In this document: in pieces, positions 1-9,787 of the stretch | Layout: each line of letters opens with the position of its first letter | Numbering within the stretch: the stretch's first letter is position 1 | Source of the DNA: DAOUKH01 sp964291475 | Lineage (GTDB): Bacteria > Chloroflexota > Dehalococcoidia > SHYB01 | DNA length: 64,000 nt | Direction of reading: 5' to 3' | NCBI GenBank assembly: GCA_964291475.2 | Contig: OZ220083.1 | Coordinates: forward strand, 496,001-560,000 | Notes under the pieces: generated by a model | Databases searched by the model: none | What the model was told of the DNA's origin: nothing | The model's input: the letters and a program-made list of their open reading frames with translations, nothing else | Position numbers and translations under genes: made by a program

Positions 1-1461
1 ATGACCCACCCGTCACATCCTGAAACTCCCGCCGAGTTCCTCAGCCGGCCGTGGGACGACCTCGACGGCGATCCCGTCGCTGCCGGCGACGTGTTCGACC
101 GATACCGCCACGACCCCGAGGTCTTCTTCCACGAAGTGCTCGGGTGGAGGCCGTGGGCGAAGCAGGTGAAGATCGCGCGGGCGGTGGCGGAGGCAGTGCG
201 GGGCGCGGGGCCGCGGCGAGTGGCGGTGCGGAGCGGCAACGGCGTGGGCAAGACGGCGCTGGCGGCGCGGCTGATGCTGTGGGCGCTGTGCTGCTATGAG
301 TCGAGCGTGGTGGTGACGACGGCGCCGACGCAGCGCCAGGTGACGGAGCTGCTGTGGCGGGAGGCGCGGGCGGCGTACTACGGGGCGCGGGCACGGGCGC
401 CGCTCGGGGGCGTCTTCTACCGGGGGCAGCCGCGGTGGGACCTGGGGCCGCGCCGGTACGCCATCGGGGTGAGCCCGGAGCACACCCGGCCGGAGGCGTT
501 CCAGGGCTTCCACGCCGACCTGATCTTGTTCCTGGTGGACGAGGCGAGCGGCATACCGCCGGCACACTGGGAGGCGATCAAGGGGTCGCTGCTGGCGGGG
601 AACGCGGCGGTGCTGGCCATCGGCAATCCGACACGGCTGGAGGGGGAGTTCTACGACGCTTTCCACGGTCAGGCTGCGCTGTGGCGCTGCCTCCACATCT
701 CGGCGTTCGAGACGCCGAACCTGACGGGCGGCGACGTGCCCGGTCTGGTGACGCCGGCGGCGGTGGCGGAGGCGGCGCGGGACTGGGGCGAGGAGAGCCC
801 GCTCTATCAGATCCGGGTGCTGGGGGAGTTCCCCTCGGCGGCGAGCCATCAACTCATTCGCTTCGACTGGATCGAGCAGGCGGCGGAGGCCCCGGCGGCG
901 GGCGGCGGCTTCGCGCTGGGCGTCGACGTGGCGCGGAGCGGCGAGGACGAGACGGCGGCGGTCTTGCTCGAAGGCAACCGTCTGGCGCGGCTGCAGCGCT
1001 GGCTGGGCCAGAACACGATGCGGACGGTCGCCGAGATCAAGGGCATGGTGGACGAGCTCGGCGACGTGGCCGTCGCGGTCGACGACGGCGGAGTCGGCGG
1101 CGGCGTGGTGGACCGGCTGCGCGAGCTCGACGTGCGGGTCTACGCGGTGAAGTTCGGTGCGGCGGCGGACGGGCGGTCGTCGGTGCACTTCAAGAACAAG
1201 CTGGCGGAGATGTACTGGCGGCTGCGGGAGCGCCTGGAGGCGGGGACGCTGCGGCTGCCCCGTGAGGCGCCGCTGACGGGGGACGGCAAGCTCGCGGCGC
1301 AACTGGCGCGGGTCGAGTGGGAGGTCGAGAGCGACCGGGTGATCCGGGTCCACAAGCGGGGTCTGGCGGGCCATGCGCCGAGCCCGGACATCGCGGACGC
1401 GCTGGCCCTGGCGCTGGAGGCGCGGGCACGGTCGGAGCGCGGCGCGGGGGCGTGGTTTTAA
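1..1461 (+). CDS. Phage terminase large subunit
   Basis: Packaging motor ATPase/nuclease that cuts and translocates phage DNA into proheads. A Walker A motif SGNGVGKT lies at residues 78-85. Walker B, LILFLVDE, ends with the Asp-Glu pair at 180-181. The C-terminal half looks like the RNase H-type nuclease domain, with candidate metal-binding Asp in GVDVARSG (about 309), in AVDDGG (about 361) and near the C-terminus (PDIADAL). The 486-aa length is normal for the family. The ATG is the first base of the window, so an upstream start cannot be excluded. A broken portal gene follows after a repeat; no capsid, tail or integrase genes follow, so this is a prophage relic or one end of a larger prophage to the left. 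Confidence 0.9.
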   Translation: MTHPSHPETPAEFLSRPWDDLDGDPVAAGDVFDRYRHDPEVFFHEVLGWRPWAKQVKIARAVAEAVRGAGPRRVAVRSGNGVGKTALAARLMLWALCCYESSVVVTTAPTQRQVTELLWREARAAYYGARARAPLGGVFYRGQPRWDLGPRRYAIGVSPEHTRPEAFQGFHADLILFLVDEASGIPPAHWEAIKGSLLAGNAAVLAIGNPTRLEGEFYDAFHGQAALWRCLHISAFETPNLTGGDVPGLVTPAAVAEAARDWGEESPLYQIRVLGEFPSAASHQLIRFDWIEQAAEAPAAGGGFALGVDVARSGEDETAAVLLEGNRLARLQRWLGQNTMRTVAEIKGMVDELGDVAVAVDDGGVGGGVVDRLRELDVRVYAVKFGAAADGRSSVHFKNKLAEMYWRLRERLEAGTLRLPREAPLTGDGKLAAQLARVEWEVESDRVIRVHKRGLAGHAPSPDIADALALALEARARSERGAGAWF

Positions 1462-1469
1462 TCGCGGCG

Positions 1470-1560
1470 GCCCCTCATCTCAATCTTCTCCCCAGGGAGA
1501 AGAGGCCCGGAGGGGACCGCCTTCAGTCCCTCCCAGGGGGAGGGAGGTTTTAAGGGGCGC
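1470..1560. repeat. Dispersed palindromic repeat, copy 1
   Basis: Contains the module beginning CTCATCTCAATCTTCTCCC with its complementary GGGAGAAGAGG arm, then a second fold, CAGTCCCTCCC/GGGAGGGAGG. The same modules recur at many intergenic sites in the window. Confidence 0.75.
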
Positions 1561-1596
1561 TCCATCGAGGGCGCCGTTCGTTATAAGGAGCAGCGA

Positions 1597-2877
1597 TGAG
1601 TTTGATCGATGCGATTTGGTCGGGAGCGGGACGGCTGGCGGGTCGCGGGTCGCGGGCGCATCCCGTGGCGGGGCGTTGAGCGACGCATTTCAGCGGCGGG
1701 CCGGCGTGGGGGACGATTGGGCGCCGGGGGCGTATGCCGACTACTTGGCGGTCGCCCCGGCGGTCTACGCCTGCGTGAACCTGCGGGCGCGGAACCTCGC
1801 CCGGATCCCGCTGCGGGTGCACCGGGTGGGCGCAGGCGGCGAGACCGGGGCGCCGGTGGGGGCGTCGCATCCGGCGCAGCGGCTCTTCGACGGGCCGAAC
1901 CCGTTCTGGTCGCGCCAACGGTTCTGGTACGTCATCGAGGCGAGCCTGTGCCTGTGGGGCTCCGCGCCGGCGGCCGTCTTCCGCGACGGGCGGGGCGGCG
2001 TCCGCGAGCTGTGGTGGCTGCGTCCGAACCGGTTCCGGGTGGTGCCCGACGCGTCGGGCTACATCGCGGGGTATCTGTACGTGAAGGACGGACGGGAGAT
2101 CGCGTTGGGGCGGGACGAGGTGGTCTGGTTCCGCTATCCGAACCCCATCGAGGAGTACGCGGGGCTGTCCCCCATCGCGGCGTTGCGGATGGCGGTGGAC
2201 ATGAACGTCGACGCGATCCGCTTCAACCGCCGGTTCTTCCAGAACGACGCGTCGCCGGGTCGGGTCTACCTGAAGGCGGACGCGGAGCTGACGAGCGCGC
2301 AGGTCGATGAGCTGCGGCGCCGGTGGGAGCAGTCGTTCGCGGGCGGGAGAAGTCGCACGCGATCGCGGTGCTCGACAAGTCGGCGGACCTGAAGACGATG
2401 GCGATTTCGCAGCGCGAGATGGAGTTCATCGAGGCGCAGCGGTACACGAAGGAAGAGATCTGCGGGGCGTACGGGGTGCCGCCGGTGTTGGTGGGCGACC
2501 TGCGGCAGTCGACGTTCAACAACTTCCAGCAGGCGAAGGCGAGCTTCTGGGACGAGACGCTGATCCCGGAGCTGGAGCTGATCGAGGCGGAGATCAACGA
2601 GACGTTGATGCCGCTGTTCGGGGACCCTCACCCCAGCCCTCTCCCGCTCGCGGGAGAGCCCTCTTTGCCCCCTCTCCCGCGAGCGGGAGAGGGGGTAAGA
2701 GGTGGGCGGCTCGTCGCCCGGTTCGACCTGTCGGGGGTGTCGTCGCTACGGGAGGACGCGGGGGCGCGGGCGCGGCGTCACCTGCAGCTGGTGCAGGCGG
2801 GGATTCTGACGATCAACGAGGTGCGGTCGAAGGAAGGTTTGGAGCCGGTGCCGTGGGGGGATGGGCCGCCGGGGTGA
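1597..2877 (+). pseudogene. Phage portal protein (HK97 type), frameshifted and carrying a repeat insertion
   Basis: The portal forms the dodecameric DNA entry ring of the capsid. AAGGAG sits just before the ATG at 1597, which opens MSLIDAIWSG. That frame stops at 1680, and the body (YADYLAVAPAVYACVNLRAR onward) continues in the next frame. It shifts again near 2345, where the frame with KSHAIAVLDKSADLKTM and GVPPVLVGD takes over. Both shifts are single-base. At 2623-2706 an 84-bp palindromic repeat adds 28 residues (DPHPSPLPLAGE...) between MPLFG and RLVARFDLSG without breaking the frame. The HK97-type assignment rests on the GVPPxLVGD and QAKxSFWxETL segments. It could be a decayed gene or one with two sequencing errors plus a real repeat insertion. 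Confidence 0.75.
2623..2706. repeat. Palindromic repeat inserted in frame in the portal gene
   Basis: About 84 bp made of two CCCTCTCCCGC/GCGGGAGAGG hairpins. It resembles the intergenic repeats elsewhere in the window. It lies inside the portal reading frame and its length is a multiple of three. Confidence 0.7.
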
Positions 2878-2914
2878 GCGCTCCGGCGCCGATGGCCTGT
2901 GGCGGTTGGTAGGG

Positions 2915-2981
2915 GGCCCCTCATCTCAATCTTCTCCCGTGGGGAGAAGAGGTTCCGGAGGGCCCGCCCTCAGTCCCTCCC
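2915..2981. repeat. Dispersed repeat, copy 3, left half (split by the IS)
   Basis: Same modules as copy 1. The second hairpin is interrupted after CAGTCCCTCCC by the insertion sequence and resumes at 4266 with CTCCCAAGGGGAGGGAGG. Confidence 0.75.
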
Positions 2982-4265
2982 TGTAAAGACCGGAGAGATG
3001 GTTTATGGGTGTTCGGAGACATGGTTTACACATTGGGGTGTCTCGTCACGAGAGGATCCGGGCCTCGTAGGTCCACCTGTGCGATAGGGTGCGTCATGAA
3101 CCAGACGCTCCAGACGCCGTCCGCTTCCGTCGGCCGGAGCGCCACCGGATAGCCGCGGAGTGCCCTTCCCACCTTGAACGTCCGGCCCTTGAAGTTCACC
3201 CTTCCCTCAGCTCCTACCTTCCGTACCAGGTCTCCGTCCCCATACTCGATCGGCGGCAGCGTCTCCGGGAAGGGCCGCGGGCTCGGTGCGTAGCGGCTGA
3301 TGGGCGCCGCCAGCCCCAACGCCTGGTGCGGGCGCTCCGTGTTGTAGACCGTGCGCCAGCGGTCGAAGGCTTCCTGGCAGGCGGGGACGTCGGCGAAGTG
3401 CCGGCCCTGCAGCACCTCGGCCTTCAGCGTCCGGTGGAAGCGCTCCCCCTTGCCTTGGGTCTGCGGATGGTAGGGGCGCCCGTGGCTCACCCGGATGCCG
3501 AGGCGCAGGAGCCAGACGGTGAGCGGGGTGCGCGGGTGGGCGGTATCGCTGCCCCAGGGGGAGCCGTTGTCCATGAGCAGACGGCGGGGCAGGCCATAAA
3601 CGCGGAAGATGGCGCGCAGCCGTTCCTGCACCGTCTGGGTGCGCTCGTCGGCGCATGCCTGCAAGCCAAGGGCAAAGCGCGAGTGGTCGTCGATGATGGT
3701 CAAGGGATGGCACCGGCCGGCGCCGGTGGGGAAGTGGCCCTTGAAGTCCATCTGCCAGAGGTCATTGGGGCGAGGATGCTCGAACCGTTGCCAGTCGCGC
3801 TGGGCACGTTCGGCGGGGGCGATGCGGCCGTGCCGGTGCAGGATCGCCGTGATGGTGCTCGGGCTGGGCACCGGGCCGACGTCCCTATCGAGCAGCACCT
3901 TGCGTATGGTGCGCCCTCCCCAGGCGGGATGCGTATCGCGGATCTCGAGGACGGCCTGCTCGAGCGGCGCCGCGGTCCGGCGGGGTGAGCGGTGTGGGCG
4001 GCGCGACCTGTCGACCAGGCCGTCCTTCCCCTCCGCTGCGTACCGTCCAAGCCACTTGTACGCGGTGGGCGGCGTGATCGTGAAGCGGTCGCACAGCTCC
4101 TCGACGTTCGCTCCCTCCCGCTCAGCCAGTCTCACGAACTCGTATCTCAAGGACACCACGGATGCCTCCTGCCAAGGAATGGTCCACCTCCTGCCGCTTC
4201 TTCTGTCGGCAGCAGGTGTAAACCATGTCTCCGCACACCCGTTAATGATGTCCCCGGTCTATACA
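2982..4265 (-). mobile_element. Complete IS481-family insertion sequence
   Basis: A 1284-bp element bounded by 50-bp imperfect terminal inverted repeats, 2982-3031 and 4216-4265, matching at 42 of 50 positions. Both outer ends begin TGTA and both inner ends read GGAGACATGGTTTACAC. It is flanked by a 5-bp direct duplication CTCCC at 2977-2981 and 4266-4270, the expected target-site duplication. It carries a single transposase gene on the minus strand. The insertion interrupts a dispersed palindromic repeat, so it arrived after that repeat. All parts look intact, so it may be mobile. Confidence 0.93.
3026..4159 (-). CDS. IS481-family DDE transposase
   Basis: Integrase-core transposase of 377 aa. 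The N-terminal helix-turn-helix region (about residues 1-60, with TAYKWLGRYAAEGKDGL) binds the ends. The DDE catalytic core shows WQMDFKGHF (first Asp), LLMDNGSPWGS (second Asp) and GKGERFHRTLKAEV (Glu), followed by the NTERPHQALG motif typical of IS481/IS3-type cores. The start is the GTG at 4159, preceded on the minus strand by AGGAGG. The stop lies inside the terminal repeat. Full length with no frameshift. Confidence 0.93.
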   Translation of the reverse strand: MVSLRYEFVRLAEREGANVEELCDRFTITPPTAYKWLGRYAAEGKDGLVDRSRRPHRSPRRTAAPLEQAVLEIRDTHPAWGGRTIRKVLLDRDVGPVPSPSTITAILHRHGRIAPAERAQRDWQRFEHPRPNDLWQMDFKGHFPTGAGRCHPLTIIDDHSRFALGLQACADERTQTVQERLRAIFRVYGLPRRLLMDNGSPWGSDTAHPRTPLTVWLLRLGIRVSHGRPYHPQTQGKGERFHRTLKAEVLQGRHFADVPACQEAFDRWRTVYNTERPHQALGLAAPISRYAPSPRPFPETLPPIEYGDGDLVRKVGAEGRVNFKGRTFKVGRALRGYPVALRPTEADGVWSVWFMTHPIAQVDLRGPDPLVTRHPNV

Positions 4266-4298
4266 CTCCCAAGGGGAGGGAGGTTTAAGGTGCCCCCG

Positions 4299-4424
4299 TT
4301 AGGGGGAGGAGGCGCCGAGGTAGACGAGGATGCCGGCGCCGATGGCGGCGAGGATGATGGCGAGGGCGCAGCCGCAGCCGAAGCTGACGCGGTCGGCGAA
4401 GCCCTTGCGGGCGCCGTCTTTCAC
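4299..4424 (-). CDS. Small single-span membrane protein (41 aa)
   Basis: The start is GTG with GGGAG a few bases upstream. The product begins MKDGARKGFADRVSFGCGC and then has one hydrophobic stretch, ALAIILAAIGAGILVYLG, ending at SSP. The basic N-terminus and single membrane span suggest an inner-membrane miniprotein. It lies just downstream of the DUF35 gene on the same strand, about 40 bp apart, so it may be the last gene of that operon. Function unknown; supported mainly by ribosome binding site, start and hydrophobic segment. Confidence 0.5.
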   Translation of the reverse strand: MKDGARKGFADRVSFGCGCALAIILAAIGAGILVYLGASSP

Positions 4425-4464
4425 TTCGCTCCCTCAGCCGCCTCCATTGCCCCCGTCGGGGCGG

Positions 4465-4890
4465 TTAGGCCGGTTCGAAGAGGGGGATGGAGACGTCGTC
4501 GTTGATGTCGCGGAAGGTGACTTTGACCTTCTGGCCGATCTTGAGCTTGAAGGGGTCGTCGACGTTGACGATGTTGCTGAAGATCTGGACGCCGGGGCCG
4601 TCGAGGGTGATGTAGCCAATGGCGTAGGGGACGTCGTCGGCCCAGGCGCGGGACTTGTTCTGGTTGACGACGGAGAAGGTGTAGATCTCGCCGGTGCCGG
4701 GGGCCTTCTCGAAGGTGACGTTGTCACGCTTCCAGCAATAGGGGCAGACGCTCTGGGGCGGGAAGAAGCTCACGTCGCAATCGCTATCGCTGCACCTGGG
4801 GATGAGGAGCTCGTGGTTCTTGCAGCCGTCCCAGAACGGCTTGGAGTCGGTGTCGGAGGTCGGTATCGGCTTCAGGTAGTCGGTGGTCAT
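4465..4890 (-). CDS. DUF35/OB-fold zinc-ribbon protein, thiolase partner
   Basis: 141-aa acyl-CoA-associated OB-fold protein. Members of this family (for example ChsH2) partner thiolase-fold enzymes and bind acyl-CoA. The zinc ribbon is C33-X4-C38 and C49-X2-C52 (PRCSDSDCDV, SVCPYC). The OB fold follows from about residue 65 with the typical GTGEIYTFSVV segment. The start at 4890 lies 2 bp after the stop of the thiolase gene, so the two are transcribed together. The same gene pair recurs at 35470-37077. Confidence 0.88.
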   Translation of the reverse strand: MTTDYLKPIPTSDTDSKPFWDGCKNHELLIPRCSDSDCDVSFFPPQSVCPYCWKRDNVTFEKAPGTGEIYTFSVVNQNKSRAWADDVPYAIGYITLDGPGVQIFSNIVNVDDPFKLKIGQKVKVTFRDINDDVSIPLFEPA

Positions 4891-4892
4891 GG

Positions 4893-6053
4893 TTAGACTC
4901 CCAGGATCAGGGTCTCGGAGGCGTGGCGCGAGCCGAGCATGCCGCCGGTGCCGTGGGCGATGGATATCTTGGGGTCGCCGGGGACCTGGCGCTCCGTGCC
5001 CGCGTAGTCCTGCCGCAACTGCTTGACCGCCTCGATGATGAGGAAGAGGCCGCGCATGCCGGGATGGTTGGAGGAGAGGCCGCCGCCATCGGTGTTCATG
5101 GGCATGTCGCCGTCGATGGCGAGGCGGTTGCCCTCGACGAATGCGCCGCCCTCGCCCTTGGCGCAGAAGCCGAGGTCTTCGAGGGCGGTGAGGACGGTGA
5201 TGGTGAAGGAGTCGTAGATCATGGCGTGGTCGACGTCGTCGTGGGTGACGCCGGCCTGGGCGAAGGCGGTCTTGCCGGACTGCGCCGCGCCGGTGGTGAC
5301 CCAATCGCGCTTGCCGTTGGCGAGGTGGGCGTAGCCCTCGCCCTCGCCGAGCACCCAGACGGGCTTCTTCTTGATGGAGCGGGCGAGCTCGGGGCTGACG
5401 ACGACGACGGCGCCGCCGCCGTCGCTGACGATGCAGCACTCGAGGAGGTGCAGCGGGTAGGCGATGACGCGGGAGCTGAGGACGTCGTCGATGGTGATGG
5501 GGTCGCGGAACATCGCGTCGGGGTTCAGGCCGGCGTGGCGGCGGGTGATGACGGAGATGTTGGCGAACTGCTCGTCCTTGGTGCCGAACTCGTGCATGTG
5601 GCGGTTCTTCACCATTGCGTACATGCCGGCGAGGATGCCGCCGTAGGGGACCTCGAAGCTCTCGATGGGATTGGGGTTGGCCATGTTGCGTCCGCCGGTG
5701 CCGATGGCGCGGGCGCTGGAGCGGGCGATGCTGCCGTAGGTGACGACGATGCAGTTGGCCTGGCCGGCGGCGATGGCCGCGGTGGCGCGGGCGACGTGCA
5801 ACTGGTAGGAGGAGCCGCCGACCTGGGTGCTGTCGACGAGGTCGGGGTTGAGCCCCATGTACTCGGCGACTTGCAGGAGTCCCATGCCCACGGGGGACAT
5901 GAGGCCGTCGACGTCCTTGATGTCCAAGCCTGCGTCTTCGAGCGCTCGCTTGGCGCTCAACGCTTGGATGGCGTTTTCGGAAACGGTGGGGTCTTTGCGG
6001 CTTGGATGCTCGAAGACGCCGGCGATCGCCGCCTTACGCGTGAGTCCTCCCAT
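4893..6053 (-). CDS. Thiolase-fold enzyme without the catalytic Cys (SCP-x/Ltp2-like)
   Basis: 386-aa thiolase-superfamily protein. The thiolase fold is clear: an N-terminal AAIAGV strand, the conserved region at STQVGGSSYQLHVARA, and the C-terminal MNTDGGGLSSNHPGMRG with the active-site His. Where classical thiolases have the nucleophilic Cys (C-A-S-G), this protein has Gly (G-S-S-Y), so ordinary thiolysis is unlikely. Thiolase folds lacking Cys and paired with DUF35 include the Ltp2 retro-aldolases of steroid side-chain breakdown, the best guess for the reaction type. The substrate is unknown. A 74-aa gene lies upstream and the DUF35 gene follows directly. Confidence 0.85.
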   Translation of the reverse strand: MGGLTRKAAIAGVFEHPSRKDPTVSENAIQALSAKRALEDAGLDIKDVDGLMSPVGMGLLQVAEYMGLNPDLVDSTQVGGSSYQLHVARATAAIAAGQANCIVVTYGSIARSSARAIGTGGRNMANPNPIESFEVPYGGILAGMYAMVKNRHMHEFGTKDEQFANISVITRRHAGLNPDAMFRDPITIDDVLSSRVIAYPLHLLECCIVSDGGGAVVVVSPELARSIKKKPVWVLGEGEGYAHLANGKRDWVTTGAAQSGKTAFAQAGVTHDDVDHAMIYDSFTITVLTALEDLGFCAKGEGGAFVEGNRLAIDGDMPMNTDGGGLSSNHPGMRGLFLIIEAVKQLRQDYAGTERQVPGDPKISIAHGTGGMLGSRHASETLILGV

Positions 6054-6110
6054 AGATGCCTCCTCTGCGGGTTTCGCGCCGGATGGGCGCGTGGTGGAAC
6101 CGGTCCGGCG

Positions 6111-6335
6111 CTAGTCCAGGAGGGGAATTGAGCCCCAGGTGACTTCGTCGGGGTTGTCCACGAGCTTCTTCTCACCGATCATCTCGCGGATGCTGAGCAG
6201 GGTCGCGTTCACCTCGTTGGTGACCATCACCCAGTCGGGCTCCGGGGGGAACCAGTAGGGTGAGTTGATGCGGACGACCTTCATATCCTGCGCGTTGAAA
6301 TAGATGCCGAACTTCTTGATGTTCTCCTGGACCAT
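6111..6335 (-). CDS. Uncharacterised 74-aa protein leading the thiolase/DUF35 operon
   Basis: Starts at the ATG at 6335, chosen because GAGGAGG precedes it by 4 bases; a longer frame without a ribosome site exists upstream. The product begins MVQENIKKFGIYFNAQDMKV, is soluble and mixed in charge, and has an aromatic patch SPYWFPPEPDW and the ending WGSIPLLD. I recognise no family. It is first in a same-strand run with the thiolase and DUF35 genes, so it may act with them. Confidence 0.6.
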   Translation of the reverse strand: MVQENIKKFGIYFNAQDMKVVRINSPYWFPPEPDWVMVTNEVNATLLSIREMIGEKKLVDNPDEVTWGSIPLLD

Positions 6336-6440
6336 GCTGCCTCCTCGGCCGGCGAAGTGGGCCAAACCGGTTGAAGCGCGGCGTTACCCGGAAAAGCCGA
6401 CCCGGGCGCGCCGCGCCTCGTCTTTGCGCTTCAAGCGCCG

Positions 6441-6464
6441 TGTATAGTAGTCGCCCGCCGCGAC

Positions 6465-6472
<8 letters not shown>
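6441..6472 (-). promoter_or_regulatory. Possible promoter for the 74-aa/thiolase/DUF35 operon
   Basis: On the minus strand TTGAAT (overlapping the glmS stop codon), a 17-bp spacer and TACTAT form a fair sigma-70-like promoter about 100 bp before the 74-aa gene. Confidence 0.4.
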
Positions 6473-8333
<1,861 letters not shown>

Positions 8334-8361
8334 CGGGGATCACTCCGTTCGTTGCAGGGGG

Positions 8362-8367
8362 AGTGTA
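8362..8367 (-). promoter_or_regulatory. -10 box of glmS
   Basis: TACACT on the minus strand, 28 bp before the glmS ATG. No good -35 is visible. Confidence 0.35.
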
Positions 8368-8397
8368 GCGCACTTGGCGGCGAGAGGATGGAGGAAC

Positions 8398-8640
8398 CAC
8401 CCACCACGCCGGCCCGCCCTCAGTCCCTCTCACAGGGAGGGAGGTTTGAGGGGCGCCGGTGAGCGGCGCTGGACTTCGACTGACCGTTGGCGGTCGGCAC
8501 GGGGCCCCTCATCTCAATCTTCTCCCGTGGGGAGAAGAGGCCGGAGGGGACCGCCCCGCCCCCCTGGCCCTCTCTCAGTCTCTCCCAGAGGGAGAGAGGG
8601 TTGAGGGGCTAGAGGGAGAGAGGTCTAATTCGTGCGCCCC
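8398..8640. repeat. Dispersed repeat cluster between glmS and hepT
   Basis: The 415-bp gap 8334-8748 holds no gene. It contains a CTCCC/GGGAG fold near 8440, a full CTCATCTCAATCTTCTCCC/GGGAGAAGAGG module near 8505-8540, a CTCTCCCAGAGGGAGAGAGG fold near 8580-8605, and a degenerate tail with TTGCGCAAAGATCTTC near 8673. Confidence 0.75.
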
Positions 8641-8748
8641 AGAGTGGGGGAGGTTTCGTTGGCGCCGCGGGTTGCGCAAAGATCTTCTTTTGAAGTCGCC
8701 ACGGTCGCTCTCTGTTGAAGCTGCCGGCGAGCGCGCCGTTGGCGGTGT

Positions 8749-9110
8749 CTAGTCCTGGGAGTCGACCAGAAGGAGGCGCAACTTGGGCAGCAACTCGGGG
8801 ATCGCGTCCCGGACTATCGACCAAATCACGCTGTCGCTGATCCGCAGATAGCTGTGCGCTAGCCGGTTCTCGTTCCGATGATCTCGCGCCATGGGATGCC
8901 GGGCTGTGACTCACGCACCTCGTCCGGGATGTGGGTTGCGGCTTCGCCCATGAGCTCGATGTTGCGGAGTGTCGCGTCGTAGGTCCGCGTGTCGGCGACA
9001 AACCCATCGAGGTCTAACCCATCTGTGAAAGAGACGGCCCGTTCGCCAAACCTCAGCATGTCTTGGACGTAGAAGCGCCACTTCCGCTCCCGGCCCACCT
9101 CGTCAGACAT
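8749..9110 (-). CDS. HepT-like ribonuclease toxin (DUF86), one-base frameshift
   Basis: All-alpha HEPN toxin of the MntA/HepT module. The first frame reads MSDEVGRERKWRFYVQDML to PWREIIGTR and then stops. Adding one A in the run GAGAACC restores RNRLAHSYLRISDSVIW and an ending LLLVDSQD, giving 120 aa. The restored RNRLAH carries the HEPN Arg...His catalytic motif. Because the lesion is in an A-run and the rest is well conserved, a sequencing error is likely; if real, the toxin loses its active site. The start overlaps the end of mntA by 8 bp. Confidence 0.8.
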
Positions 9111-9393
9111 TTATCAGGTCCCGTTCGACGTAGGGGAGTATTTCGGGCCGCACTTCCTCGGTGGCTGCCAGGTCCACGGTTCGCCGCAGGAGGTCTTCCA
9201 GGTAGAACTGCGCGCCGAAGTAGCGGCGCCAGTCGGGCGGCGCGTCGAACTCGACGATGATGTCGACGTCGCTCTCGGAGGTCGCCTGGCCCCTGGCGAA
9301 GGAGCCGTACAGGGCCAGGCTGGTCACGCCGAAGCGGTCCGCAAGGGCCGTCTTGTGTGCCTTCAGTAAGCCGAGGACTTCGTCTCTGGTCAT
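9103..9393 (-). CDS. MntA-like minimal nucleotidyltransferase antitoxin
   Basis: 96-aa nucleotidyltransferase with the motif GSFARGQATSESDVDIIVEF (G-S-x10-D-x-D) that binds metal and NTP. In MntA/HepT systems this enzyme AMPylates the HepT toxin and silences it. The start is the ATG at 9393, preceded by GAGGAGG; longer upstream starts lack such a site. It comes first in the operon and overlaps hepT by 8 bp, the usual order of the module. Confidence 0.85.
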   Translation of the reverse strand: MTRDEVLGLLKAHKTALADRFGVTSLALYGSFARGQATSESDVDIIVEFDAPPDWRRYFGAQFYLEDLLRRTVDLAATEEVRPEILPYVERDLINV

Positions 9394-9559
9394 CGCGTCC
9401 TCCTCCCACATTGTCTCGGCGCGCCGCGCTCGTTCCCGCGCTCCGCCGTGAGCGCCTCCCGAGAGACGTAACTCCACCCCAGGCGCTTATCTTACCGATG
9501 CCAAGCAAGAGCGCCGCCTGGTCAATGGCACTGCCACACGCCGATGACCCCAGCCCATG

Positions 9560-9700
9560 ACGCATTTGCGGGGGAGAAGAGGGAAGACCGCCCCGCCCTG
9601 CCCCTCCGACGCGCCTGCGGCGCGTGCCCGCCCTCAGTCCCTCCCAGAGGGAGGGAGGTTTAAGGTGCGCCTTCAGAGGGGGAGGGGCCGGAGGGCCTCC
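9560..9700. repeat. Dispersed repeat before argF
   Basis: The 394-bp gap 9394-9787 has no gene. It contains partial repeat modules: GGGGAGAAGAGG, CAGTCCCTCCCAGAGGG and GGGAGGTTTAAGG. The argF promoter follows. Confidence 0.65.
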
Positions 9701-9709
9701 CGGTTCGGG

Positions 9710-9718
9710 TGCTATACT
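9710..9718 (+). promoter_or_regulatory. Extended -10 promoter of argF
   Basis: TGC followed by TATACT forms an extended -10 element about 70 bp before the argF ATG. No attenuator or ARG box is evident in the leader. Confidence 0.5.
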
Positions 9719-9787
9719 GGCGAGACTCCATTTTCTCGTTGTCTTCAGGCGTCATCTTCAGGTGGCGCAGCCCGTAAACCGCTCCCC

